A stretch of DNA of 64,000 bases from Parascedosporium putredinis (GCA_949357655.1 CASHTG010000006.1:930001-994000), one strand, 5' to 3'; counted from the first letter of the stretch, positions 24,103 to 38,228 are shown. Notes: a model not told the origin generated them from the letters alone. Numbers and translations are program-made.

Positions 24103-27100
24103 CTTTGCGTGCGGCTTTATAAGTGTTTTCCAAGACTAGGTAGACGGGAGGCTACCAGTGCTGCCTGGCGTTGGTGAGCCTGAGGCACGGAGCGGAAGGC
24201 GGCAGGTATGACCGGAGCAGGACAGGGGTCGTCTCGGAATAGAACTGGAAGAACGGATGCGAGGAGAAATTCCTTGATCGCTTGGTCACTGATGAACTTG
24301 ATATTGCCGGATCCTCTGTTTCCTTGTCTTGGTCACCGGATCTTGAGGGGGAAACAATGCTGGGATATCAACCCCTTTTGTACTTAACGCGGACTGCGTT
24401 TCTACTCCCTCCTTAACTAGGGGAAAGTCCAGGAGAGCACCGAGTCACACCGAAACGCTCGGTCAACTCTTTTCCTCCGTGTGCGTGGGTGGGTGTGTGT
24501 GTGTCCATCGATGGGCGCAGCAGGCTGACAAGGCAGCCGCCCTGTTTCGATGTGGTCACCCGCCGTCCGTCGCCAACATAATTTGATCTCTCGAGATCAT
24601 GAAGAAAGAAACGGAATTTCAAGTCTACAGTTAATCGCCACCGGCCCTGTTAACGTGAATGCCAGGGAGCGTGGAAGTAGCGCAAAATAAGCTGACCGAC
24701 GCCGGGATCGTCACGACTACAAGATATCCATCCTCTACAGCCAGGCGGACAACGCAGCGATGCGGATTTTCCAGGGTTGCAGACTCCCCGTGACACGTGC
24801 TAAACCATGACTGTAAGTATTTATTTCCAAGTTCGTTCGTTGTGTCCCGGTAGATATCCACCTTGTGCTCCCCCTCAAGCAGGGAGAAGACTGGCTGGGC
24901 ATCTCCTCGGCGTCCCCGCTAGGCCATGGCGTTTTCGACCTGTTACGGTTTGCGAGTCCTGTTTTCCCATTCCATTTTCTAGTTTTTCCCTGCTTATAAA
25001 TGGAGAATTAGCAGCCATGATGCCCACTTCACCGTCATCTCGTAACTAAGGAGGGTAGGACCGTCTCGTCTTCTCCTCTCCGCCCCCTCCCCTTTCAGCA
25101 GCACACCTCTGTGCTCCCCAGGATCCTGCCAACAGACGATCAGGAGTTCAGGAAGATCACACGAGATCCATATCACCATCTCTTTCTCCTCGTTAGTCGA
25201 CAAACTAGGCGTAGGTAAGCCGGAGATGACCTTGCCCACTATGTCTTTTCGAGGCAAAGCCTGGCCTTGTGCGCACCTGGCCATGATCTTGCATCTCAAC
25301 TTGGTGCGGTCATCTTGAAATAACAACGCGTAGGTGTTCCTGACGTCCGTCGGGTTAGTCTAACCGTTATACGAGATGATGCGCCTATCCTTCCCTTCTT
25401 TTAACCTACTCGAGAACGACAAAGCGGCCACGGCGACACCCTGAAAACCTTCGACCTACCTGGACCTGGGAATGGCGATCGCAAGAGAGACCCGTAGAAA
25501 TCCTCGTTCTTGGATATCCATACTTGTGCCCATCCATAAGAGTGGAGACTGCCATACCAAAACCTTCAGATGACGGGGAGATCAAACATGCGCGAACGCA
25601 TACCTCACAGCCCTGTTCGTCTATTCTCCGAACCGCGAGAAATTCTCCGACGTCGTGCAGACTTCGGGGGCGTTCTCCGGATGACTGACTCAGGTTTATT
25701 TTCTAGATTACCTTCCGCCTCCCACGACCGTAAACCTGGGTTTTCCCTCTCACAGGTGTCGTTGGTATCTCGCTGCGGCCGCAGCCGTTCTTGTCAGTTG
25801 TCGTGGGACCTTTTGATGCGGCTATGCCTCAAAACTCGCCGCTCGCTTTCTTCCCATGTAGGTGGTTGTAACAAATGTCCTCTTCTGAAGCAGAAGAAGA
25901 CGAAGATACAAGATTGACACCAAGAAGGGCTAATAGCCCACAGTGAGAGAGATAGCATGAAGTCCTGCGCTTCAAGAAGCAGAGTGCCTGTGGTTTGAAA
26001 ATATTCATACTACTATTAGCCCGTTCTTTCCACTTCTAACCTCCTTGTACGTAAGGGCCTTGCCAGAAGGGGGAAGAGGGTATATGATCAATCAACTCTT
26101 ATACTTGAATAAAAGGCAAGCACTTGCGCACAAAGAGTGTGCTGGGCGTTTGGTCCGGGATGATCAACATCGTTCACCCCGGAGCGAGGCGGGCAGCCTT
26201 TCTTGCTCGGCTCCCAAAGAACTTTTTTTTCTCCAAATCGCCACCTTAGTTTCATGATCTCTCCGATCTGAGTTCCTTGAAGGGTTACTGGTCAAGTCAC
26301 CAGATGATTCTTAAGCCGGCATCTGGGGGTCGGCGGAGCTAGGGTAGAATGGTCTGGTGGGATGGGTCATGCCAATTTTAGAGATCGACCTCATAAGCGT
26401 GCATCGGTAGACTATTTCCGCCTTCCTTGATCTTGAGGGCTCGATTGGTAGCACATACTACCTGTAGACAAAGCGTGATTGATGTTAAACAAGGAGTGAT
26501 GGGCTGGTCTCGGGGGTTTTTTAGGAATGGCGTAGCTTGTGTGAGAGCCACGTTCGGAGAAGACGGCCGGGTCTCAGGTCCATGTGTCCAAGGCAGCAAT
26601 TTTTTCAGGCCACTTCGACCAAAGTTCACAAGGGAGGCAATCATGCTGCCAATGGTCATGAACTTCTTACCCGCCCATGCTCCTCCCCCAAAAAGTCCGG
26701 ATTGATCAATCACGAAGGTGGTGTTGTTGATGAACCTAGCCATTGGCAAAGTCCGGCACGTGAGTTAGCCCCAGGGGCGGGGAGGGGGCGAACCGCGCTT
26801 TGGCGAACGGTCCTCCATAGCCTTTCGCGACTCACTGCTGCTTCTGAGCCACCATCGTAATATTATTTTTTTCTCTCAGAAAATAGTTCGACTGGTTCGG
26901 CTATCTCTACCTTGTACGAATTCACCTCATCCTGACAGTCTTCGTGTACCTCGCCCTCTTTTCAACGGCCTTTACCGGCTTCATTGACGTCATCACCTTG
27001 GTTGACCTGGCCCTCGGTCTATGGCAACCCTTTAGGGCCACAGAAGCAGGCCCCCTTTCCCCCATTATCCACTTGGCAAATTTGATCGAGGCGTCACGCG

Positions 27101-27119
27101 GAGCTCCTGTGGCATAACA
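24103..27119. other. Divergent intergenic region, no supported gene
   Basis: About 3 kb between two starts that point away from each other. Frames are under 125 codons, and none shows a domain that I can name. One 76-codon hydrophobic open stretch (26887-27114) abuts the start of the next gene and is discussed among the findings. Confidence 0.5.
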
Positions 27120-28037
27120 ATGAGGTTGACCAACTCGACAACCTTGGGCACCACACTGCCCATCCGCGTAATCACCTACAATATCCGCTATGCCGCCGAC
27201 CACCGCGCCCCGAACGAGGAGCCCTGGCCCGTTCGCTGCCCCAAGCTCGCGACCCAGCTCCGGTTCGCAACTTCGGGCCTCGAGTCCAGCTTCCTCTGCT
27301 TACAAGAGGTCCTCCACCACCAGCTAGAGGATCTATCGTCCGCTCTCGGCCCCGCTGGGCCCACATCGGCCAGGGCCGCGACGGCGGCGAGGCCGGCGAG
27401 TATTCGCCCGTCTTCTACCAGCCAGAAGTATGGGCCTGCGAAGGCTGGAGGACGGTTTGGCTGAGCGAGACGCCCGACGTGCCCTCGCGCGGGTGGGACG
27501 CCGTCCTCAACCGCATCGTCACGGTCGGTCGGTTCAAGCACGTGTTCACGGGAACGCGCGTCGTCGTCATGAGCACCCACTTTGACCACGTCGGCGTCAA
27601 GGCTCGCGAGAGGAGCGCCGAGCTCGTCCTCTCCGTCGTGCGCGAAGCGCAAAGGGGGACGACGAGGAGGGCCGTCCTCGGCCGCGCCCCAAGCTCGTCG
27701 TGCTGGGCGGGGACTTGAACAGCCTCCCCGACGACCCGGGCTACAGGACCCTCACCGCGCCCGGCTCCGGTATGGTGGACGTGCGCGAGAGAGTCGCGGA
27801 GGATGCCCGCTACGGGAACGAGTGTACGTACTCTTCGTTTGGGGAGCCCGGCGAAGGCCCCAAGAGGATCGACTTTCTCTTCGCTGCAGGTCCGCCGGGC
27901 GACGCAGCCGTCGCGGGGTCGATGTGGCCACCTACGGCGTGCTAGCAAACCGCTTCGATGACGGAGTGTACATCTCTGACCACCGCCCGGTCGTGGCAGA
28001 CCTCGAGATCCCCATAATCAGGCGTCATTGGTCCTAA
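27120..28037 (+). CDS. Endonuclease/exonuclease/phosphatase (EEP) family protein
   Basis: A metal-dependent phosphodiesterase fold of the DNase I/sphingomyelinase type. The substrate is not evident from sequence, and fungal members of this subfamily are poorly characterised. All key EEP motifs are visible in order: IRVITYNIRYAADHR (Asn/Arg), CLQEVLHHQLEDL (the metal-binding Glu), SPVFYQPEVW, SRGWDAVLNRIVTVGRFKH, STHFDHVG (His), LGGDLNSLPDDPGYR (Asp/Asn), YSSFGEPGEGPKRIDFLF and the catalytic SDHRPVVADLEIP. There is no intron. The frame breaks near 27355 (CCCC run), 27655 (GGGG run) and 27917 (GGGG run), each as one lost base; with these the protein is about 305 residues, the usual size. ATG 27120 gives a short N-terminus without a signal peptide, so a cytosolic place is likely. 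The gene stands alone. Confidence 0.9.
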
Positions 28038-31000
28038 GAGCCTCTTGCAAGGCCCGGTGGGCGGCGAGGGGCGGGTGAAGACGTGCCTTTGTTTTTGGAA
28101 CTTGATGCATCCCTCGCCTATCATAATGCGGGCACCTCAAACCCCGATTTTCAGCATCGGTAGACGCCGACGGTGCCTCATCTGCAAGTCCTTGACTCCC
28201 CGCCGTTCTCCAGGTCAGGCTCCTTTGCAGACCTCGCTCTTTGCTAGACCCCGTGGACGTCCAACCCCCTCCTGGGCCGAGTTCAGTTTACCGTCTTGTG
28301 CAGCTCCTCCTTCTCCACGCGCATATGGCGAGGGAGAGAAAGAGAGAGATAGCAGACGTCATCTGGCGATGAAGCGTCTTCCTTCGGAGCAAGTACTATG
28401 GATGGTCTGGCATGGTCTGGCTGGCATTGCCCCGAAGTGGTACAATTCTCATTAATGCTTGATGCAACGGGGATCTGCAGGCTCTAACCGATGATGCCTC
28501 TCCCCGCTTCCCTCACTTGTGCAATCTCTCACCCTCTCCTCTCTCCCTCGCCCTCTCACCCTCGTACTCCTCATACTCTTCCTCTCCCTCCCTCCCTCCC
28601 TCCCTCTCTATCTCTCTCTCCCTGGCCCACTGCAAAGGCCAAATCCCTCGCACCCGGCCAGATGCATCCTGAAGCCACGCCGATCAAGATCAACGTGTAC
28701 ACTATTATCTTATGATTCGATAAAAAACGCCGCGTTTCTCTCGTACTTGTAGCAAATAAAGTATCCACCTTGAGCGGCTTTTATTGGGGGTTTATCGGGG
28801 GTTATCGGGGGCAGCATTTCCCTGCTCTCTTTGGGCGTGAGCTCACCAAGCAAAGCATGCCTACCCCTGGCAATGGCATCCTCCTTTCGCCCTCCCCCAC
28901 CCTAGTCCCATTACCCTTTTCCCTTAGGCCACCCACGTATTGAGCAAGGGGCCACTCACTTGGCCCTGCTAGTGTGTCCCTCTCCCTCCACGTATTCCAC
29001 TCGCTCGGTTCCTGTAAACCGTCCGGCAAGGTTCACGGCGGGTCCCCCTCGCCCCGGACCAGTGGTCACATGTTCTTTCCGTAGTCCCACTCTGGGCTGT
29101 TTTCCCCTGAGGCTATCCCTGGCTCCGATCCGTTCTCGTCCACAGAAGAAAAGTCAGGGCGAACGGGGGCTGGGAAGGAAAAAGACCGGATAAACCATCA
29201 GGGATGAAAAAGGCAATGATGTGTAGTATCAAGGACTGGCAAAACCTTCCCCCACCGGCCGGACATAAGAAAAGAAGCGCAAGTCGAAGCACGCAGCAGC
29301 CCCTGCGATGGTGAGCTCTGCAGAATGAGGCAACTATTGGGAAACAGGCTCGGTCCTGTGCAGACGCTTGACAACGGACAAGGAAAGGTCGCAGCGCAGG
29401 CTGGCCCCGCCCTTTGACTTTTCTGCTTCAAGTGCCTATGTGTCGTCTGTCGTGGGAACGAACCATTGAGCGGACTCAGTACTAACGTGGTACTGCTTTC
29501 GGAGCTAACTAGGGGCTTAGGCCCCCGAGAAAGCCCGCACGCATACACCGACCCACTGTGAGCCAGGCTTATTCATGCCCTGTACAGAGGCCCAAAATTC
29601 CTCCAGCATGCGCTCTGGGCGACGCTTCAGGCGAGGCGCAGGCGGGGAAACGCTCAAGTGCTGCTGCAATCTCTGGGAAACGAAAGAAAAAAAAAAAAAG
29701 GAATTGATGTGGCTGGAAGCCGGCCCCGAAATGGCGGTGTGCTCAGTCATTATGGACGTGGCCGCTGCGACGACTGGCGTTAATGGCGGCCCAGACAAAG
29801 ACACCGGGCATCATGTTCATACCGCCCAGATAATGCCGCTCATTCAATTTTGGGCTCCTTAGATAGAATATCCAGTGAGCTCAAGCTCCCTTGGTGTAGA
29901 GATCCAAGAATGGCGGAGCTCGGCATGGCACGGAATACTGCGGATAAACTTCGTAGGGATTTGAACGTGGAAAGGGTCTTGCGGCAGGGTGAGATGGAGT
30001 GCATGGGGCTTGACGTCGTCTCCTGCTCCCTTCCTTTTTGCCTCGTCGCTCCTTCTTCGCTCGCCAGGTGTCCTTGCCGGTATCCTTGATGCACCATCAT
30101 GTGGCACTCAAGTTTTGTGTGTCACGATACGCTGCTTCGTAGAGAGTGAAGTGGCCCCGCGCAGTTCTCCCTGACAGCACTTGAGTCGAGCCATTTTCTC
30201 GTTCTCAGGAAGACGAGGGGAGACCAGGACGCTTCTACCGCTCCTGCCCTCAATTTCCACGGCCACAGAGCCCAGCACACAGCACACTCCGGCGCCGACG
30301 ATCTGTGTTTCCGATCGCACCTGTATGATGTCGCACTGCAGCTTGCTCTATCCTTGCACAATCCTCCGACCAACTCACCGGCAGCTTTGCAAATGATAGC
30401 TTTGCGTTGGCCGAAGGGGGTGCTCTGAAAGCAGACACCATCAGGTCCTTCAACGATACTCGTCATGATACGCGGTTCGAGGTTCTGATTCCCCGGTCTC
30501 TGTCCACCCGTCTCCCTCTCCTTTTCTTCTCCCCGCGGAAGAGATCAAGGAAATTAAAATTAGGCTACGAGCGGGATAAGTTGTTTAAAAAGAAAAAGAA
30601 AAAAAAAGAGCGCCTCGATAGTAAGATACTTGGATGCCCGTCCTTCCCATGTCCCCCATGAATGGGACAAGACGGTTCGTCGAGAAGTGTACCTGCGCCC
30701 ACAACCAGGACCGACGTTCCCTAGGACCTGTGGAAGCCAACGAACCTATCTCTACCGAACTCTCTCTCGTTCCCTCAGACCTTGGTAGGTGGGCTCGAAG
30801 AATCCGCCTCCAAAAGGATGAATGCCGCAGCGGGGGTTCTCTCTTGGGTGGGCAACCATTAATCAGGGAAAAAAAAAAAAAAAGCCTACCTCCCTCCCCC
30901 TTGAATAGCTGAAAACCTACGCCTCCGTAATTGATAAGCACTTGGAGCCTTCATTCTTCCATTATTAGTCAGTTGCCCTCCTTCTTTGGGACGGCAAAGT

Positions 31001-34000
31001 CTCATGGTACCTCAAACGGGACTGTTTCGCCAAGCAGAGATATGGGAGGGAAACAAAAGAAAAATGAGGCGTCGTCTTCCCACCACTCTGTGCCATCCCA
31101 CGGCAAGATCCCTGCAGTTGCGTCAATGCCTTGTATGCACGCCGGCGGTGACTCTACTTCTCAAGTCGTGGGCTAAACAGTCACGGGGTGGTCTGTGGTG
31201 TGATCGGGGAGCGCTGCCGCCTAGAGAAGCTGAGGAGCGAGTTTTGCTTTCCTGATTCGAATCTCGAGACAGCTTGCCCTGGATTGGTGAGTTAATCTAT
31301 GCAAAATCTATGTATGCAGAAATGCGTGCATATGCTGCTCTGAGACATCTCCGTACAAGAAGGTCGGAGAGAGAGAGAGAGAGTCGAATTGGAATCATCC
31401 GGTTACTCCCGGTGGTATCAAGTCGAGCGGCCGAGGCGGCGTTCGAGATCCTTGTGCTCCTCCAGAGCGCGCTGACAGCCCTGGCGAGGTGCTGCGGTCA
31501 GTTGAGACCGGGTTGCCGGGTGCGATTGATGGGTGCCGTCTAGCTCCGTCGCTCGCCGAATGTCGATGGCCCATTTCCATTGACACTTACGGAGACAACA
31601 AGGCATCCAGTTCGTCGACGATGGGCAAATCCTGACTTTTCATAATCTGAGGCGAAGGTCGTCCGCCGGTGAACCAGTCTGTAGTGCGGTGCATGGCTCC
31701 CAATCAATGCCCAAAGATCAATCAATTTGACGCTTGCCAGTCGACTCAGCATGCCCTAATACCATTAACCTAATAAGAGTGCCGCTGCCACGTCCGCACG
31801 GGGAAAAGGGGGCGGAGGGGGATACAGCAGAGCGACTGACAAAGCTACTCCGTGTTTGTGGGAACGGACGGCACCCGAGGGAAACGACGAGCACACGTCA
31901 TGCCGGTTCCCCACGCCGCGACTCCTATGAGGGCGGGTGGCTGTTGACCAGGACCGGCAAACACGCCGCACACCAATTACATTCTTTTCACAAGGGGGCT
32001 CGACGAACTGAAGGTCACCAGAAAATGAGCATGTCCAAAAATTGTGGTTTTCCCGTGGCGATAGGTCAGCCAACCCTGGGCAGAAGAAGTGAAGCAGGGC
32101 GAACAGGACTTCAACCAAGGCGGCCCTCTCATAGCCTCATTTTTTCTTCTTCTTCTTCCTCTTCCGCTCTTCTCCTCTGTCAACTATGCAAAATAATTAA
32201 GCCCAGACAAGTGGGCAAAGTTTGGTGAGGTAGCCTGACTATCTCTGCAATAGCATGTGAGTGACAAGTACACGACATAATCGTATATGTCCTTCCTATT
32301 GTTAGTTATAGGCCAAGATACATCAACGGATCCCTTCAAAGCTCAGCCGATGTTTCACTAGTAGATACCTCTAGCTCTTCCCTCGGAGGTGGTGGGTAAA
32401 GGTGAGCCTTTGTCTGCTTACAACACTCATGTCACACCTGAATGTTACGCTCCCATGCGCAACAGGCAATTCGCATCCGCGCAACCCCTTTCTACCTGAC
32501 CGCCTCCGCCCTTTCTTGTCTCCGTGAATAATACAACGCTAAACAATGGGGTTTTTTTTTTCCTTTATCGGGGACTCGGTCTCGGTACATGTCATGGCAG
32601 CTTTCTCGTCGGAGAGTGGGCTCGGGACAAAAGGAGACAAAATAGATTTGGCTGGCTGATTGCTCAACCACTCAAGATTCGGACCTGAACACAGACAGAA
32701 ACTCCTTCGAAGATCATCCGGGCCACTCGGGAGCGACAGGCAGTAGCGGGGAATGATTATGAACCGTGTAGCATGATAGATCAGCTCGGGCAACAGCCCG
32801 GGGCCCATCGCCACAACAAATTGACGAGGCTCTTCAAGAGCTTGCCACGAGTCCCTAGCCTCTTCAAACGTAGGTGCCCCTAGCTCTCACGTTTGAGCAG
32901 AGCTACCCTGTCGCAGCTCCAGCCTATATGACGACGACCATGTAATCGACCTAGGCGAGGGCCAGAGGGCGATGGGGAAGGGGTACGGTACTTGTCGTCG
33001 CTTGGGGGATCTGGGCGCTGGGTTACAGCGTTCGTGACTACTGTTGCCCAACAGGTGGCTATGTATGGTGACACCATACTTGGGAAAAAGAAATGATACC
33101 ATGTACCCATACTCAGGGACGAACCGTCTTCCAAGGCCAATGTGTGACTACTCGTAACATAATCGCCGTGGAGTACAGGTAGTCATATCAGCAGTATCGG
33201 TGGGCTGTCTAGCGGGGACAGCAGCACATCGCCTCCTGCAGCACACGGCAACGTGGTGATTTCTTGCGTTAGGCAAAAGAAAAGCCACCCTAATGTCGCG
33301 AGAGGAGGCAATATCAAGATATGGCTAGCTATTTGATGTATTGAATGTCACAGCGAGGAGAAGGGTAAAACGAGCGCTGGACAGCAAAGCTTCCACATTT
33401 CCACATTCAAAGAACACCTCGAGCCTGTTTTCGGTGCTTGGAGGGACGGAAGGTCATGAATTGGGTGGCTTGCTGCCCTCCTCGCCCACCAATGTAAGGG
33501 CACTGGCTGCGGCAGCGGCACGAATCACCGAATGAGACGCGGCCAGAGGGGACTGGGGCACGGCTCCTCGATGCATGAGGCTGCATTTCAAACCAGGTGA
33601 GCCAGTCGTCGAAGACGGGGAGGGTGTGGGGGTGGGTGAGGGGCAAGCGCGGTTGAGACCTGGTTTGCCAGATCCCGGCCCACCCTTCTCACGCTCCCAG
33701 TTGTATTTTTGTCCTTTTGGAAAGGAATTGTGAAAGGGAAGAAGTTAAACCAAAGTAGATCTTGTTTCGTTTCCCGCCCGGATCTTACAAATACGCGAAT
33801 GCTTGTTTGAGTCGATATCGGACATCATCTCGGGACAAGTGGAATTTCCCTTGGAGGTTTTGATTCTGCAATGTATTTCCCCCAGTCTTCCCTTTTCACT
33901 TATGTAGTTTCTGGGGTTGATTCTTTTTCCCTTTCTTTTTCTTTTTCTCTCGAGACTTTGGCTCGATAACCGTCCTGGGGTTTGAACACTGCGCTGCACC

Positions 34001-37000
34001 AAGCTCGGGAGATTTGGACGGAAACTGGAAGACACGGGGGGATATCATACGGTCCCGTTATACCCATTCTCCTTCTCGGAGGTTTCGCTGTTTGCTTCAC
34101 GATTCCGGAGGGGTCAGCTCGGGTTTGTAAGCATACCGAGACAAGAAACGGCAAGGACGAAAGAAGCAAGCGCACGATACATTGGCATCATCTTTTTGGC
34201 TGATCAATTGATGGCCTCTTGAATTCCGCAGCGTGTGGGAATCTTTCAAATGTTGAGGTTGGTACCCAAAAGACCTACAGTTTCGGGAAACGGACGTCGG
34301 GCACAAACCTGGTGTCGTGGCGGTTCTGCCCAACTCGCCGCGCAGACCTCAGCCAATATACATGCGGAAATGGAGAACCCCCGTTGGGCCACTCTGCCAG
34401 CTGTACCCATTCTTGAAGCCACAAAAAACCACAGTGGCTAGGAGACAATGGAACAGATGTACCGTCCATGCCTCAAGAATTCCTCTGACGCTCTAGACAC
34501 GACCCGAATCCCACTTCTTTCTAGTCACATGGGCACGAGATGCTCTTTGAGTCTACCCTCTCCACGCTGAAGCTTGGTGGCTGGGTCTTGGTCCCGATGC
34601 TGTTTGAATGCGCAGCTAAGGATCGCCAGGAAGGTTCGAACCTCGTTATTGTATTGCAATCAATGTATAATGGATATATATAAATTACATGTACTTTCCT
34701 TGTCCAAAGGCTAGGAAAATACAGCGACTATTTACGCTCTCCTTTTGTTGAGCAAAGGCAGATGCTCGGCTTTCTCTTCATCAAATCCGTTTAAACAGAT
34801 GAAGCCATCCCAGCCCGCCTCTCGACTCTGGCCATCAGTGATGAAACATCCAGGATAGATCCACTCTCCTATGACGGAAGCCCTCCCATGAGGAGTTTGA
34901 ATCTTTGCTTTTTGTTATTCTCCTTCCATTAGCCCCAAGGTTTCTCCTTGGTACCCAACATTGCGTTCTTTACAACCCACAGTCTCGGGTATGAGGCGTG
35001 GCTCTACTCCTGCTGCATTGATCGTTTATCTTGCTCACCCAATTCCGTCCACGACCGAGTGGGCGCAGAGGAAGGGGACACTAATACGTCTCTGCTAAAT
35101 GCTATCAAGAGTGGCGGAACCCCCTGCCAGGCGTGCTCGAAGAGGCGGAGATGGGGCGCCAGTGTACTTCAATGTTGTATGATGGGAGAGAGAGCCTGTG
35201 GCCACACCCGTTCCACCACTCCACCTGCATGGGGATTTTCTCGCTTTCGACGCTTGTCCTGCAGTGCTGTGTATACGTAAGCAGTGAACAAAAAGCGTCC
35301 AATTGTCGGTGCCCGGTGTCCAGAACTCTGATCCAATCTTCCAAGGATTATGGCCATTGATGGCTGGTCTATTTATCTTTGAAAGGTATCGCTTCATGTA
35401 TTGATGACACAGTCAAATACAAACACCAAGGCAAGAGGCGTGGCTATACGTTGAGGGCTCGGTCAGTGGTAATCAAGCGTCCGGCGAAAGATGATGGTTC
35501 TCAGGCTCAGAGCTTTGAGGCCCAACTGTGGGGAACCGCACAGGGACGGGGTGACATGGCGCATCAGGAACCACTAAGTTTGAATGCGCTCCCACTCTGC
35601 GAGGGCAACAGGGAACCTCGGGAGGGGCTAGGCCAGCCTTGACTGACCAGTGGGCCATGTTCCGAGGATTCCAGGACAGCGGAGGGCACGAAGCGTCAGT
35701 GGCTGGTGTTGATGAAGCCCGTTTTTCTTGTTAGCACCTCATGCTGTATTGAAGGTTCTTCGACATAGACCAAACTTGGCCTACCACCGTCGTGCAAGGA
35801 TACCCCACTCCAGGTTCGAGATTATCATTGATGCATCTCCAAGGCCAAACGGCAAACCTCGCCCCCATCTTTGTCCGGCGTGAAGAGCACGTTCAAGGAT
35901 AATTTGAGTTAACCTAGGCGGGTGGTGGTCTCCTGGGTCCGGAGCCGCTCAAATCTAGCATCACCAGAAGGTGCTCATTCGTGGCCGCTGACATAAGGTC
36001 AATAATGGCCTTTCTTCACCACGGCATAATTGAGCCTGCAAGCGCCAAGTGCATAGAGGTATTAATACGGGCTTTTATCTTATTATCTCGCAGGCACCCT
36101 ATCCGCCCGCTGGTTGCTTGATCAACCTCCGCTTCCGAGACATTTTCCAGAGTCGGCTTCCCTCTGACAACGCCCGTCGTCGAGAATAACAGCTGACATG
36201 GAGGTTAGTACATGTTAACTAAGTTCTCGTTTTTCCCACCCCTTCCCTCTCGAGTGTATCTGGCGTTAGTGTCAGATACTTGGTCCGTGATTTGATGTCC
36301 CGTTGGAGCCAGGGGCGGGTTTTGGGAAATGGGGCTACGGAAACCCAATGGCTGCTGGCGTTCCTGGCCTAGAATAGTCTTGAACAGGAACATTGAACAC
36401 TGAATGGACATGATGAGTTCAGGAGGCTGACACATTACAAACTAAGTTTGAACGAGTCTTAAAACGTGCTCTTGCGATTGACACCGAGCCATTTACCTGC
36501 TTTCAACCCCCGAGAAGTCCATTGCTTTCTCGAATATCCTGGGATTGATCTGATCTGTCGTGAGACGGGCGATATGGTACCACTTACTGGCCACCCTCAG
36601 GCTGGCTGGCCACAGTCGCCAATCCACCAGGGTGCTGATAATACGACCCCCACACTCTCTGATGCCAGCCGACAGATGATGGCACCCCACCCCTTCCTCC
36701 ACCTTCTACGCCTAACATGAGGTGCCAGCCCAGTCTCCATCGATCTCGGGGCCTATGATTTTTCTGATTTCTCTCTGGTGGCCGGCCACACCCCAACCGG
36801 TCTGATGAAGAGCAAAATTTGATGATCAGGCTTCACCTACACCGGGGTGAGACCAACGCACTATACACTAGGAAATGGAAGAAGAAGGCGAGGAATAAGA
36901 AGAAAGACAAAAAGCAAGAGAATGGGTTTCCATGGCGCCCCGGGACAGTATCTCGTGAGGAGTTGTAATTTTCAAGGAACGCATCAGGACTTCCACAGCC

Positions 37001-38228
37001 AATACTGCTCTCCCCCTCAAATCGAAGACAAGGATGGCCCCTTTTCGACTTTTTGATGTGCGATCTAGTAGCGATTGCTGGCAGGGATACAAAGGGAGAT
37101 GGGCGGATTCGAGCACCATGGACGATCGACCCCAGTCCGCGCATCCCCAAAACGGTCGCACTCTCGATACCATCGAGACGTGTACATGATACCCCAGCCG
37201 TGGGCTGTGAGCGCTCACTGACCAACCTGGCAGAACACTCCAGAACCACTCGTCAGTCACCACACGGCATCAGCCGGTAAACAACGCTGTACTTCTGTTG
37301 CAAGTCCACACCCGCCCACCCTTGCTCCTTCCCCAACTCAGTCCTCCGTACCCTCATGGTTGCTCTGTACCTTGTATCCCATCGACGGGATGGCACGAAT
37401 CTGTCCTATTATCTGTCAGCCCTCCTAGACACCCCCGCCCGAATCCGCTCCCCTCCCCTCCTCTCTCTGCATTCGTGCATTGCCCTCCACTATTTTTGCA
37501 TCCGCCTCGAGAACAGCTGGAGCGTCTGCGACTGAGGAACGAGCGAGACCAATCCGAGTGGCACTACGCCATCCTGCGGACCAGTGTCATTGGCAATGTG
37601 CCACCACTTTCCATATACCTTATTAAAAATATCCGCCCCCAGCTTTCTTCTTTCCCTTTCTCTACCACCAACACTCAGCTTCTTCAATCCTCCATACCCC
37701 ATACATTGGATCTCCTTCCCAAAGAGACGGAAGATCCCCTCACCACGACTGGCTCAGAGGCACTGGTTCCTTGAGCTCTTTATCTAATATCTACTCTTCT
37801 CGTCTTTTGTTCTTTCGGTTTTATTCTATTGGGCTGTATCTTACTTTTTTACTTTTTTTTCTCTTCTCTTCTGGTTTTCTGGTTTTCGCCAGCACGACTT
37901 CATTCTAGCGCTTTGCATCGAACAGGACCCGACTCCTCCTCGTCTTAACTCGTTGACTCTGTACTTTCCACCTGACTCTTCCTGATTCTTGTACATTCCC
38001 AGCCGAATCATCTTCTCGTCACCCTAGATGAGCCATCACACATCGACATCATTCATCCACTTATAATCTCCCGAACCCATCCGAACCCCGACAAGCCTGG
38101 TTTCCGTACCTGCCCGCCTGCCTCTCCAGGAGGCTCACTAGCCTCACGCACCCCGTCCACGAGGGCTAACTCAACCCCTCCTTGAGCCACCACTATCCCT
38201 TCCGCCCTTGACCTCGGATACTTTTATC
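28038..38228. other. 10.2 kb gene-poor stretch
   Basis: No protein gene is supported here. Frames are mostly below 160 codons, start at non-ATG codons or overlap one another, and show no family motif. I saw no terminal repeats or transposase motifs, and no convincing tRNA. Local features are a CT tract at 28581-28620, a GGGGGTTTATC-type repeat at 28787-28812, and A-runs at 29688-29699 and 30870-30883. The last 900 bases (about 37300-38228) are strongly pyrimidine rich and look like the promoter and leader of the next gene. Confidence 0.55.
28581..28620. repeat. CCCT/CT pyrimidine microsatellite
   Basis: Five or so tandem CCTC/CCCT units pass into CT units, in non-coding sequence downstream of the EEP gene. 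Confidence 0.85.

Noticed and set aside
26378..26749. Minus-strand frame of 123 codons with a Gly-rich stretch (SGLFGGGAWAGKKF) vaguely like a flavodoxin-type quinone reductase
   Set aside because: The similarity is a few residues only; flanking motifs of that family are missing and a plus-strand frame overlaps it.
31185..31275. GATTCGAATCTC, a possible tRNA T-loop
   Set aside because: The upstream 75 bases do not form a cloverleaf and no matching acceptor stem was found.
34630..34650. GGTTCGAACC, a possible tRNA B box
   Set aside because: The T-stem does not pair on either strand beyond four bases and no acceptor stem or D-arm fits at the right distance.
37298..37774. Plus-strand frame of 158 codons upstream of the Arg/Ser/Pro-rich gene
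   Set aside because: It does not start with ATG and reflects the C/T-rich leader; no conserved motif.
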